Shown here piece by piece: positions 48,057 through 56,400 of a stretch of DNA of 64,000 bases. Origin of the DNA: Mesorhizobium ventifaucium (GTDB lineage Bacteria; Pseudomonadota; Alphaproteobacteria; Rhizobiales; Rhizobiaceae); assembly GCF_935822925.1 (NCBI RefSeq), contig NZ_CAKXZS010000012.1, positions 62,001 through 126,000 of the forward strand, read 5' to 3'. Below the pieces are notes generated by a model. That model had not been told where the DNA came from and made no database searches. It saw only the letters and a list, made by a program, of their open reading frames with translations. The position numbers and the translations under genes were made by a program. How positions within the stretch are numbered: position 1 is the first letter of the stretch; each line of letters starts with the position of its first letter.

Positions 48057-49250
48057 GTGCGCGCCTCGATCGAGGTTGCCGACATCTTCCGCACTGCCGG
48101 GCCCGCCTACCGGGCCGCCCATGCAGGGCATCTGACACTGCAGCAGCTCAAGGTCATGTCGGCGATCGAGCACTGCCGCACCGCGGCCCTTGGCGGTCAC
48201 GTCGAGGCCTGCGAGGACTGCGGCCACTGGCGCATCGCCTACAACTCCTGCCGCAACCGGCACTGTCCAAAGTGCCAGGGTGCCGCGGCGCGGACATGGC
48301 TTGCCGAGCGCGAGGCCGACCTGCTGCCGGTCGGCTACTTCCACGTCGTCTTCACGCTGCCAGCCGAGGTCGCCGACATCGCCTTCCACAACAAGGCGGC
48401 GGTCTACGACCTGCTGTTCAAGGCGGCGTCGCAGACGATGCTGACCATCGCGGCCGATCCGAAGCATCTGGGCGCACGCATCGGCATCACCGCCGTGCTC
48501 CACACATGGGGTTCGGCGATGACGCATCATCCGCACGTGCACATGATCGTGCCAGGCGGTGGCATCTCGCCGGACGGAAGCCGGTGGATATCGTCGCGTC
48601 CCGCCTTCCTGCTGCCGGTGCGGGTGCTCGGCAAGCTGTTCCGCCGGCTGTTCCTCTCCCGGTTGGTCGCGCTGCACGACGCTGGCCGGCTCGCCTTCTT
48701 CGGCGCAATTGCTCATCTCGCGCAACGGCGGGCATTCCTGCGCCACCTGTCGCCGATCCGGAAGAAGCGCTGGGTGGTCTACGCCAAGGCGCCCTTCGCC
48801 GGCCCGGAAGCGGTGCTCGCCTACCTGTCGCGCTACACCCACCGGGTGGCGGTCTCGAACAGCCGCCTCATCCGCCTCGACGAGAGCGGCGTCACCTTCC
48901 GCTACAAGGACTATCGTCGCGAAGGCGCCGACCGGCAGCAGCTCATGACGCTCGCGACCGACGAGTTCATCCGCCGCTTCCTGCTGCATGTCCTGCCGCG
49001 TGGCTTCCATCGCATCCGGCATTACGGCCTGCTTGCCGGTTCCGCTCGCAAGGCCAGCCTCGCGCTTGCTCGTGAACTCCTGAACGTCGTCGCACCGTCC
49101 GACGATGACACCACGGACGAACCGGACAACTTTCGCCCGCCATGCCCCTGCTGTGGCGGACGCATGATCGTCATCGAGGTGTTCGAACGCTGGAGGCAGC
49201 CGCGCGGACCGCCACACGGTTCCCCGTCGACCGGGAGCAGCACGCCATGA
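48057..49250 (+). CDS. IS91-family HUH transposase
   Basis: This 397-aa transposase has an N-terminal zinc-binding region (EACEDCGHWRIAYNSCRNRH, then CPKCQG), the HUH motif in HPHVHMIVPGGG and the catalytic Tyr region YLSRYTHRVAVSNSRL. It starts with a GTG at 48057, two bases after the integrase stop. Transposition would be of the rolling-circle type. All catalytic residues appear present. Confidence 0.92.
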   Translation: MRASIEVADIFRTAGPAYRAAHAGHLTLQQLKVMSAIEHCRTAALGGHVEACEDCGHWRIAYNSCRNRHCPKCQGAAARTWLAEREADLLPVGYFHVVFTLPAEVADIAFHNKAAVYDLLFKAASQTMLTIAADPKHLGARIGITAVLHTWGSAMTHHPHVHMIVPGGGISPDGSRWISSRPAFLLPVRVLGKLFRRLFLSRLVALHDAGRLAFFGAIAHLAQRRAFLRHLSPIRKKRWVVYAKAPFAGPEAVLAYLSRYTHRVAVSNSRLIRLDESGVTFRYKDYRREGADRQQLMTLATDEFIRRFLLHVLPRGFHRIRHYGLLAGSARKASLALARELLNVVAPSDDDTTDEPDNFRPPCPCCGGRMIVIEVFERWRQPRGPPHGSPSTGSSTP

Positions 49251-49653
49251 CCCGGCATGGAAAGGTTCAGCCTTCAGCTGCAGGCACTCAGCCTCCGGCA
49301 ACGGATCGACGCACGGCTATGGTGATTATCGACTCCGACAGAGCCGCGCCCAGCCGCCCACCGTTCGGACAACACCGCGCGGAGGCGCAACGAAGCGGTC
49401 TGTCCGCATTCACCCCAGAGCTCCTCGACGGCGGTCGCGCCATCGCCGACATCTGCCGAAATCCGAAATCCCCATAGCCATCGCCTGTGCCCCGCGGGTT
49501 CCTTCCTCGGGGACTTTCGTACGCCTGCCGGCGCCCGAAACTCTTCACGATTTCGGACTGACAGCTTTCGGCCGTCGAAGTGCGAAAGCGGACGTACGGT
49601 GCGCTCAAAGGGTGGTCTGGATGTGGTTCCTCAGGCTGCGCGCGGAGGGTATG
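49251..49653. other. Right flank of the IS91-type element
   Basis: About 400 bp carry no gene. The stretch probably includes the replication-origin end of the IS91-type element; no sharp boundary is visible. Confidence 0.4.
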
Positions 49654-50598
49654 TCATCCGGCCCTATCCCGGATTGCATAGAAAATACCTGCCATGACGA
49701 GTGTCGCGCCGATCGCTTGGACAAGCGTTATCGTCTCGCCGGCGAAGACCCATCCAACCACAAGAGCGACGACCGGCGGGATGTAATAAACCGACGCGAC
49801 CTTCAATGCCCCCAAAATCTGGATGAGCTGGTAATAGATGACGAACGCGATCCCGGTCCCCGCTAGGCCAAGCCCGAAGACGAGCGCCAGCAGCGCCTCT
49901 CTATGGACAGCCAGCTCACTCCAGTGCCCCGGGGCTGCGAAGGGGGCTAGCAGAACAGCGGCAAAGAGCATCTGGTAGGTCGCCAGCTTGACCGGACCAA
50001 GGCCGAGCGACACCATGAACCGCCGCGCATAGACCAAGGCCAGTGCGTAGCTCACCGATCCGGCTAACATCGCTGCCACCCCGATCAGCGGCGAGCCGGC
50101 GCTTGCAGAGGCTGCTCCGCGGCCGAGCGGCGCGACCAGAAGGACACCCGCGAAGCCGATCCCCAGGCCAAGCGCCTTGACCCTGGTCAGACGCTCTGCG
50201 GGAAGCGCGACGGCAACGGTCGCCGCGGTGACGAAGGGGATAGCCCCGCTGATGACACCGGCGACACCGGACGGAAGGTGCGCCGTGCCGATGACAAAGA
50301 AGACATATGGGCCGACATTGGCCAAGAGTGCCATGGCGGCGAAATGGTGCGCAAAGCGCCAGTCGGTCCTCGCCAGCGATCCTCGGACGAGGGCAAGGGC
50401 AGCGATCGGAAGCGCGCCGAAGATAGTTCGCATCCACGCCACTTCGAGCGGCGGCACGACGGCGACCGCCATCTTCATGAACAAGAAGTTGGTGCCCCAG
50501 ATGAAGCCGAGCAGGCCCAGCAAGGACCACGCTAACCAGAGCTTCGGTGATGCATTTGCGTGGCGATCAGGGCGAGGTGAAGTGCTGCCCACAGACAT
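49654..50598 (-). CDS. EamA/DMT-family transporter
   Basis: This 314-aa protein has ten hydrophobic segments in two EamA repeats (LLGLLGFIWGTNFLFMKMAV in the first; AMLAGSVSYALALVYARRFM in the second), typical of the drug/metabolite transporter superfamily. Such exporters often release metabolites or toxic products. It is the first gene after the IS91 element and lies on the same strand as the hydrolase cluster, separated from it by about 350 bp. Confidence 0.9.
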   Translation of the reverse strand: MSVGSTSPRPDRHANASPKLWLAWSLLGLLGFIWGTNFLFMKMAVAVVPPLEVAWMRTIFGALPIAALALVRGSLARTDWRFAHHFAAMALLANVGPYVFFVIGTAHLPSGVAGVISGAIPFVTAATVAVALPAERLTRVKALGLGIGFAGVLLVAPLGRGAASASAGSPLIGVAAMLAGSVSYALALVYARRFMVSLGLGPVKLATYQMLFAAVLLAPFAAPGHWSELAVHREALLALVFGLGLAGTGIAFVIYYQLIQILGALKVASVYYIPPVVALVVGWVFAGETITLVQAIGATLVMAGIFYAIRDRAG

Positions 50599-50642
50599 GA
50601 CAATCCTCCGTTACACACGCAAAGCGGCCGCTGTTGTTAAGC

Positions 50643-50795
50643 TCATGGGACTCCCTCCACCTCGCCCAGCAGTCGGGGAAGCTCCAGCTCCGCGTCCCGC
50701 GTCTGGAAGCCCCATTGGAGGGCGGCTTGCATCCGGCTCTGGAACTCGGCCTGCTGCATGAGGGAGACCAGGTCGCGGATCAGTTCTGGCCCCAT
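50643..50795 (-). CDS. Short ORF or gene remnant (50 aa), unrecognised
   Basis: The frame begins MGPELIRDLVSLMQQAEFQS and continues RMQAALQWGFQTRDAELELP, with good codon use, and may continue upstream without a start. It looks like the C-terminal end of a larger lost protein. No family is recognised. It lies between the EamA gene and the broken hydrolase. Confidence 0.3.
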   Translation of the reverse strand: MGPELIRDLVSLMQQAEFQSRMQAALQWGFQTRDAELELPRLLGEVEGVP

Positions 50796-50943
50796 CAATT
50801 CATAGGCGGGGCAGCAATTTCGGCGAAGAGGACGCCCGCTTCCTTGCTCACGGGTGAGTGTCTAGAAAAAACCATAGCATTCTCCTGCATTCCTCTGGTG
50901 AACCCACATACCTCGCTTGGACGAACGGAATTATACGTGCGGT

Positions 50944-52003
50944 CTATCTCACGTTCTCCGTCCCCGCGCGCGATCCGTCGCGGTAGGGGGCCAAGAACGG
51001 CGTTAGCGCCGCGAGCAGCTTCTTTGGAGCCTCCTCGGCGACCCAGTGGCCGCTTTCGGGAATGATGACGCTCTGCACGTTGTCCGCGACGAGCCTCATC
51101 GTGTTCGCCGTCCCCTCACCGATGGCTTTGCCGCCTCCGATTGCGAGGACAGGGAGGGTCAGCCGCCGCGTCTTGCGCCGCGCGTTCTGCGCAATCGTGG
51201 TGTCGATCGCGCGATACGATCCAAAGCTGCCACGAAGTGCGTCGGGGTTCGAGGTCAGGCCGTCGACGTAATACTTCACGACGCTGGCGGGTAGAGGCGT
51301 CCCCGCCGACTGTACGTACTCTGCACCGAAATAGATGTCCTTCGCGCCCCCGAACGAGGCGCTCATTTACGTCGCCGTCCAGCCGGTTGAATGCAATGTG
51401 CCAGAGTCGCTTGTTGAGCGGTCCGGGGACAATCAGGGGTGGTGAGGGAGTGACGCCTGCGATGATGCCCTCGCCGATGACGAGGCGCTCCACGCGATCA
51501 GGATGATCCGCAGCGAGAGCATAGCCGATTCCCATGCCCGTGTCGAAGCCGATCATCGCGAAGCGCTTGTGGCCGAGCGCATCCATCAGCGCGATGAGGT
51601 CGTTGGCTTGCGTGCCGGAGTCGTACCCGTTCTGCGGTTTGTCGGAGAGCCCGATCCCGCGCTGGTCGATCGCTATGACTTGGAAGTCCCGCGCCAGCGC
51701 CGGCATCACCAGGCGCCATTGGTACCAGGTCTGGGGCCAGCCATGGACCAACAGCAACGCCGGGCCTTTTCCGCCAACTACCGCATGCAGGCGCACACCG
51801 TTGGCATGAACGTACCGACTGGTGAACGTGTCGGTGAACCCTTTCGGAAGGTAGGGTGCCCTTGTGGCGGAGCCCGAACCTTCGGGAGTCGCTGACTGGG
51901 CGGCCGCTTGGGGTATTGGCTCCCCAAGTAGTCCAAAGGCAACTGCGGCTGCTGCGATGGCAAGAATGCTTCGGCGAGTCGCTAACGACGAATTTGCGGT
52001 CAT
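50944..52003 (-). pseudogene. Exported alpha/beta hydrolase (epoxide-hydrolase-like), frameshifted
   Basis: From ATG 52003 (GGGAGG upstream) the frame has a Tat-like signal (TRRSILAIAAAAVAFGLLGE), the hydrolase core with LLLVHGWPQTWYQWR, and the nucleophile region GFDTGMGIGYALAADHP, where an Asp takes the nucleophile place. Near 51340-51350 the frame shifts in GRE/KDIYFGAE. The C-terminal half, with the catalytic His in SGHWVAEEAPKKL, continues in another frame down to 50944. One indel explains the break. A sequencing error is possible but cannot be tested here. Confidence 0.8.
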
Positions 52004-52045
52004 GACGGCCTCCCTGTTCAGGAAAGTAAAAATCGTCACCTTCTC

Positions 52046-52807
52046 TTACAGCTCAGAGAGGCCACCATCCACGACCAGTTCCGAGCCAAGCATGTAGTTT
52101 GACGCGTCGCTGGCAAGGAACAGGACGGCGGCTGCCACTTCCTCGGGGTGTCCCAGCCGGCCGAACGGAATCTGCTTCGCGGCACTGGCAAGGTAGTCCT
52201 TGAATTCCGCCTCGGTCTGACCGGGGAACTCTGATTGTCCGACACCCCTGAGAATGGGGGTGTCGATAAGACCGGGGCTCACAGCATTGACTCGGATCCG
52301 CCGCGACTGCAGCTCTGCCGAGAATGTTCGGGCGAAGGAACGAACCGCCGCCTTGGATGCCGAAAGCGCGGCGCGGCCAGGGGCGCCCACCTGGTTAAGC
52401 CATGCGGTATTCAGAATGACCGAACCGCCCTCCCGCATGATCGGCTCCACCGCCTGAAGCGAGAAGAAGACCGACTTGACGTTCGTGGCCATGAGGGTAT
52501 CGAACGCTTCTTCCGTCGTATTCGAAAGTGGTGTTGTGTAAGCCACTCCGGCATTGGCGAAGAACACATCCAGGCCGCCGAATGAGTCCTTGATCCGCGC
52601 CGCCATGTTGCGCAGGCTTTCCGTCGAAAGGGCGTCCACCTGGAGCGTTAGGAGGTCATCACCGATGGCCGCGCGTGCCTTGTCCAGCTTGGGTTGATCT
52701 CGACCGGTAATCGCCACACGGGCACCCGCCTCGTGCATTAGCTTGGCAGAGGCCAAACCTATACCTGAAGCGCCACCGGTAATCAGCACCGTTTTGTTCT
52801 CGAGCAT
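52046..52807 (-). CDS. SDR-family oxidoreductase
   Basis: This 253-aa classical short-chain dehydrogenase has TGGASGIGLASAKLM (cofactor), NAGVAYT, a catalytic Ser region and a C-terminal VDGGLSEL. The usual Y-x-x-x-K reads ALSASKAAVRSFARTF here: the Tyr position appears to be replaced (S-A-S-K), which may reduce or change catalysis. ATG 52807 gives MLENKTVLITGG; ATG 52837 is an alternative with a better ribosome-binding site. It is in line with the other hydrolase-cluster genes. Confidence 0.85.
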   Translation of the reverse strand: MLENKTVLITGGASGIGLASAKLMHEAGARVAITGRDQPKLDKARAAIGDDLLTLQVDALSTESLRNMAARIKDSFGGLDVFFANAGVAYTTPLSNTTEEAFDTLMATNVKSVFFSLQAVEPIMREGGSVILNTAWLNQVGAPGRAALSASKAAVRSFARTFSAELQSRRIRVNAVSPGLIDTPILRGVGQSEFPGQTEAEFKDYLASAAKQIPFGRLGHPEEVAAAVLFLASDASNYMLGSELVVDGGLSEL

Positions 52808-52859
52808 GCGATATACTCCATCCTTATAGTTGAACATGAGGTATCTTCCTTCGGTGCGG

Positions 52860-53201
52860 TTATGCGTGCCTGAGACTGTCCACGGCATCGAGAACGTGTG
52901 TGCTGTAGACCAGCGCAGCGCCTGCATTGAGGTTGATGGCGACACCGAGCGCCTCGGCGATTTCATCATCAGTGGCGCCAAGCTTTACCGCCTCGGCAGA
53001 GTGAGCGGCGATGCAACCGTCGCAGCGAGTGGTCACAGCAACAGCGAGCGCGATAAGTTCGCGCATCTTCGCTTCGAGGTGGCCGGTTTTTGCGCCCGCG
53101 CCAGCCAGGAGAGTTGCGCCTTTGATAGTATCAGGTGTCCTGGTGGACATTTCCTTGAGGCGGAGATTGATGTCCAGAAGCTTTTTCTTCCAGTCGAGCA
53201 T
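52860..53201 (-). CDS. Carboxymuconolactone decarboxylase/AhpD-like protein
   Basis: This 113-aa protein has the AhpD-type redox motif C-x-x-C plus His in VTTRCDGCIAAHSAEAVKLG. Members act as alkylhydroperoxidases or as decarboxylases. The start MLDWKKKLLDINLRLKEMST at 53201 is typical. The CDGC pair makes a peroxidase or disulfide-reducing role more likely than decarboxylation. It precedes the SDR gene on the same strand. Confidence 0.88.
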   Translation of the reverse strand: MLDWKKKLLDINLRLKEMSTRTPDTIKGATLLAGAGAKTGHLEAKMRELIALAVAVTTRCDGCIAAHSAEAVKLGATDDEIAEALGVAINLNAGAALVYSTHVLDAVDSLRHA

Positions 53202-53388
53202 CAGAATGACTCCAGTTGCGGTGTTCGGGTTTGAAGTGGCCGGTGGCGGAAACAAAGTACGGGGATGGCGCTCCCCGCTCAGGATGAGCCACTCGGGTTG
53301 GGCGCGGCTGACAATCCCAGCCGCCCGGCTTGCAGTGCAAGCTCGCTGACCTGCTCCGGCGTTGCCGACTGCAGGTGCTGGGCACTTC

Positions 53389-53859
53389 CTAGTCGTGATG
53401 ATCGTGCGTTAGCTTCGCCGACTCGGGCACGGTGAACGTATGAGTCACCTCCTGTCCGGGGATGACGTTGTGATTAGCGTCCACCAGCGCGATCTTCACC
53501 TTGTGCTCGCCAGGCGGCAGCCCGGCTATGTCGACTGTGTTGTTGTCACTCGCATCCGCCCACCACCAGGGCAAGTCGTCGACAATGACGTGCAGATGCC
53601 CGATACGTGGAGATACCTGGAGGGCGCCCGCCCCGAACACGGGTACGATGCGCAGGTTCTCCACCCGGTACTGGGCCCAGTAGACGCCTATGGTCAGCCC
53701 CTCCGGAAGCGGGGGATCCACAATCAGCTTGGGCGCAGGCTCGTTCTCGATGGCGACATACGGGGAAGCGCCGCGGATCTCCCTCGCGCTCTGGGCAAAG
53801 GCGCTCGTGGCGAGCATGGTGCCAGCCGCGACAGCGGCAAGGGTCTTGATGAGAGTCAT
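53389..53859 (-). CDS. DUF6130 exported protein
   Basis: This 156-aa protein has a signal peptide (MTLIKTLAAVAAGTMLATSA, cleavage after AFA) and a beta-rich domain with IGHLHVIVDDLPWWWADASD and NTVDIAGLPPGEHKVKIALV, ending with a His-rich HDHHD. The family is DUF6130-like as I recall it; its function is unknown. The His residues may bind metal. The start at 53859 is fixed by the signal peptide; upstream codons in frame belong to an epoxide-hydrolase fragment. Confidence 0.75.
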   Translation of the reverse strand: MTLIKTLAAVAAGTMLATSAFAQSAREIRGASPYVAIENEPAPKLIVDPPLPEGLTIGVYWAQYRVENLRIVPVFGAGALQVSPRIGHLHVIVDDLPWWWADASDNNTVDIAGLPPGEHKVKIALVDANHNVIPGQEVTHTFTVPESAKLTHDHHD

Positions 53860-53889
53860 GGCATTGTCCTTCTTTGATGAGTGCAGGAT

Positions 53890-53960
53890 TTTGTCAGGCC
53901 AGCGGGCCGCCGCGCGGCGCCGCTTTAGCTCGGCGACGTTTGCGTCCGGGACGTAGCTGG
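53890..53960 (-). pseudogene. Fragment of an epoxide hydrolase N-terminal domain
   Basis: About 22 codons (VPDANVAELKRRRAAARWPD) match the region VPDADLADLKQRLVATRWPD of the epoxide hydrolase at 54851-56173. The fragment has no start and fuses in frame to the sequence just upstream of the DUF6130 gene. It is a scar of a duplicated and deleted hydrolase. Confidence 0.6.
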
Positions 53961-54662
53961 TGGACGATCTCCGGACGACTCTTGGTATGCGTCTTCGAAT
54001 TGGTTCCGCCTCTCGCGCCACGGCAAGCGGCGTAGTTCCTCAGCGAGAGCTGGGGCTGCGGACTCTCGATAGCGACGCGCCCAAAGGTTGAGCCGATCCT
54101 CGTTGTCCAAAAAGAACTTCCAGTCGCTGATGACCGCGGGTCTGATCAGCAGGAACGGCACAGGCGCTGTGAACGGTCGAAAGCTGGGGTTGTATAGCGC
54201 AAACCCTTCGTTGGTTTCGTAAAACCCTCCCAGCACCAGTCCGGCTTCTGCATAAGACGGGACTCCAAGATGCTGCAGGATTTCGTCGAAAAGATCCTTT
54301 GCTTGATCGGCCGACAAATCGGTGAAAACAACGACGATTGATTTGTAGATCGCATCGTCTCCGTCAGCAGGTTGTGCTTCCAAGAACAGTTTCTGGTAGA
54401 CGCTTATGAGCTGGACAGTGTCCGGCACACTCAGGTTGGCTATTCGCTCAGGAGCTAGCCAAAGTGTTTTAAGTTCATCGGCCCGAGGCACGAACGGGCA
54501 CACAGGTCCAGCGCGGCCGAGATCCTTGTGAGGCCTGGCCACGAAGGTCTTGATCCAGTCTGCGACGGCGTGAAGCGCGCTTAGATCGCTTCCCGCTAGC
54601 TTCTTCGTTCTACTGACATCCTCAAGATGCGTGGGGAGGAAAAGATTGGCGGCCTGTGGCAT
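53925..54662 (-). CDS. DUF6875 domain protein
   Basis: This 245-aa protein starts MPQAANLFLPTHLEDVSRTK at ATG 54662, which has AGGAGG 7 nt upstream. The segments RAGPVCPFVPRADELKTLWL, AEAGLVLGGFYETNEGFALY and FLLIRPAVISDWKFFLDNED resemble the DUF6875 family as I recall it, a domain seen near biosynthetic and oxidative genes. Its function is unknown. A longer frame to 54773 carries a remnant of another gene start and is not used. Its end overlaps the epoxide-hydrolase fragment. Confidence 0.78.
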   Translation of the reverse strand: MPQAANLFLPTHLEDVSRTKKLAGSDLSALHAVADWIKTFVARPHKDLGRAGPVCPFVPRADELKTLWLAPERIANLSVPDTVQLISVYQKLFLEAQPADGDDAIYKSIVVVFTDLSADQAKDLFDEILQHLGVPSYAEAGLVLGGFYETNEGFALYNPSFRPFTAPVPFLLIRPAVISDWKFFLDNEDRLNLWARRYRESAAPALAEELRRLPWRERRNQFEDAYQESSGDRPPATSRTQTSPS

Positions 54663-54773
54663 CGAACTGCCTCCTAGCGAGCCGTCGTGCATTGTTCCCG
54701 CGCTCTGCGGGGCTCCCGTGGTGATCGACTTGCCAGCTGCAACACCAGCAGGCGTCTTGATGCGCGTAGTCAT
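54663..54773 (-). pseudogene. Truncated copy of the DUF6130 gene 5' end
   Basis: The sequence encodes MTTRIKTPAGVAAGKSITTG, which aligns with MTLIKTLAAVAAGTMLATSA of the DUF6130 gene at both protein and DNA level. It leads in frame into the DUF6875 gene. It is probably a leftover of a duplication that placed a second DUF6130 leader here. Confidence 0.5.
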
Positions 54774-54850
54774 CGCATTCTCCTCAGGTTTTGTGCCTCG
54801 GTTTGTCAGTTGGAGAAGAGCGCGGCGGCCAGCGCCACCGCGCTCTCGTC

Positions 54851-56173
54851 TCAGTTCAGTTCACGCAGCGGCTTGAACGCCGCCCTGAGCTCGCGGGTGA
54901 AAATCATCGGCTCCTCCCAGGCGGGAAAGTGGCCGCCCCTTTCGGCGTCGTGAAAGTAGATCAAGCTCGGGAAGGCGCGGCGCGCCCACGTCTCCGGGGC
55001 TCGAAAGAGATCGTCGTCCGGGAACGTCGTGATCGCGACCGGGACCGCGATCTCATCGGTCTTTTGCGCGGCAGCACTGATGAGGTTCTGATCGCGATTC
55101 TCCCAGTAGAGCCTCGCCCCGGAGGATACGGTGTTGGTCAACCAGTGCAGCGAGAAGTTGTCCAGCACCTCGTCCGGTGTCGGCCGCTGCTCCGGGTCCT
55201 TGCCGTAGGTCCACTTGCCGAACCCGCCGTGCACGAGCATCCACCCCGCCAGGCCGGCGGGGGAGTCCGTCAAGCCGTAGCCGACGGCTTGCGGTCGCGC
55301 GCTCATCATCGTCAGGTAACCCCAGCCCCCGTTCTTGATGAACCCTTGCATGGCATCGAATTCCGCGCGCTCCTTCACGGTCAGACCCGCAGGCGCGGGC
55401 CCGCCTGTCGCGATCGCGTCGGCAGCGTCAGGCGGGAACACCGCCGGGAGATTGGTGTGGATGGCGAGCAGTCCTGTCGGCGCTTGGCGCGCCATCGCCT
55501 CGACGACGCCCGCTCCCCAGTCGCCGCCCTGGGCGACGTAGCGCGTGTACCCCAGCCGCTTCATCAGCACGTCCCAAGCACGGCCGATGCGCTCGACGCC
55601 CCATCCGACCTCGTTGGGTCGAGACGAAAAGCCGTAGCCCGGCAGGGAAGGAACCACGACATCGAAGGCGTCTTCGGCCCGGCCGCCGTACGCGGCTGGG
55701 TCGGTGAGCGGACCAATGATCTTGATCTGCTCGAAGATCGAGCCGGGCCAACCATGCGTCACGATCAGCGGCATCGCGTTCGGGTGGCGCGAGCGGACGT
55801 GGATGAAGTGGACGTCCACTCCGTCGATAATCGTCTTGAACTGCGGGAAGGCGTTCAGTTTCGCCTCGCCCTTGCGCCAGTCATAGTCCGTCGCCCAATA
55901 GTGGACGAGCTCTTGGAGCTTCACTAGCTGCGCGCCCTGCGAATGATCGATGACCGTCTCCTTGTCGGGCCAGCGGGTCGCCACGAGACGCTGCTTCAAG
56001 TCGGCTAGGTCCGCGTCCGGCACATGAACGCGAAACGGGCGGATTGCGCTGCCGACCGCCGTGGCTGCGCGCAGCGTCCCGGGAAGGATGCTGATTGCGC
56101 CGACGGCAGCAGATGCGAGAATAAGATCGCGCCGCGTCGGCGATGGCAGTGTTGATGATGAATTGGTGGACAA
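54851..56173 (-). CDS. Epoxide hydrolase (EHN-domain alpha/beta hydrolase), Tat-exported
   Basis: This 440-aa protein has a twin-arginine signal (SPTRRDLILASAAVGAISIL), the epoxide hydrolase N-terminal domain (FRVHVPDADLADLKQRLVAT) and an alpha/beta-hydrolase core: oxyanion motif THGWPGS, nucleophile Asp in QGGDWGAGVVEAMA, and catalytic His in RGGHFPAWE. It hydrolyses epoxides to diols in the periplasm. It is the first gene on the minus strand facing the winged-helix/TPR regulator, with about 230 bp of shared promoter region. Confidence 0.9.
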   Translation of the reverse strand: MSTNSSSTLPSPTRRDLILASAAVGAISILPGTLRAATAVGSAIRPFRVHVPDADLADLKQRLVATRWPDKETVIDHSQGAQLVKLQELVHYWATDYDWRKGEAKLNAFPQFKTIIDGVDVHFIHVRSRHPNAMPLIVTHGWPGSIFEQIKIIGPLTDPAAYGGRAEDAFDVVVPSLPGYGFSSRPNEVGWGVERIGRAWDVLMKRLGYTRYVAQGGDWGAGVVEAMARQAPTGLLAIHTNLPAVFPPDAADAIATGGPAPAGLTVKERAEFDAMQGFIKNGGWGYLTMMSARPQAVGYGLTDSPAGLAGWMLVHGGFGKWTYGKDPEQRPTPDEVLDNFSLHWLTNTVSSGARLYWENRDQNLISAAAQKTDEIAVPVAITTFPDDDLFRAPETWARRAFPSLIYFHDAERGGHFPAWEEPMIFTRELRAAFKPLRELN

Positions 56174-56400
56174 GGCAAGTCTCCTTTGTTCGTTGCTGCC
56201 GGAGCGTTGAGTAAGTCGGCACTCCTTCAGCCAGCTTCGATACCGGCCATACGCTGCAATTCGCGAGCAGACATAGGCCTGCCAAATCGTGTCTAGCGGG
56301 TCGCTGCTCGGCGCGCTTTCAGAGGACCTTCATTTCCTCTTAAGGAGGCCTTCAGGTTAGCGTATCCGATGTGCTAATCTCCCACTGACCTAAGCGGCCG

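Larger units (their letters stand above)
47147..49250 (+). mobile_element. IS91-family insertion element (core genes)
   Basis: A tyrosine integrase frame followed 2 bp later by an HUH transposase is the characteristic two-gene plan of one IS91 subgroup. IS91 elements move by rolling-circle replication and lack classical inverted repeats, so I give only the coding core; the true ends probably lie within 46.95-49.62 kb. The integrase is frameshifted, while the transposase looks intact. Confidence 0.8.
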
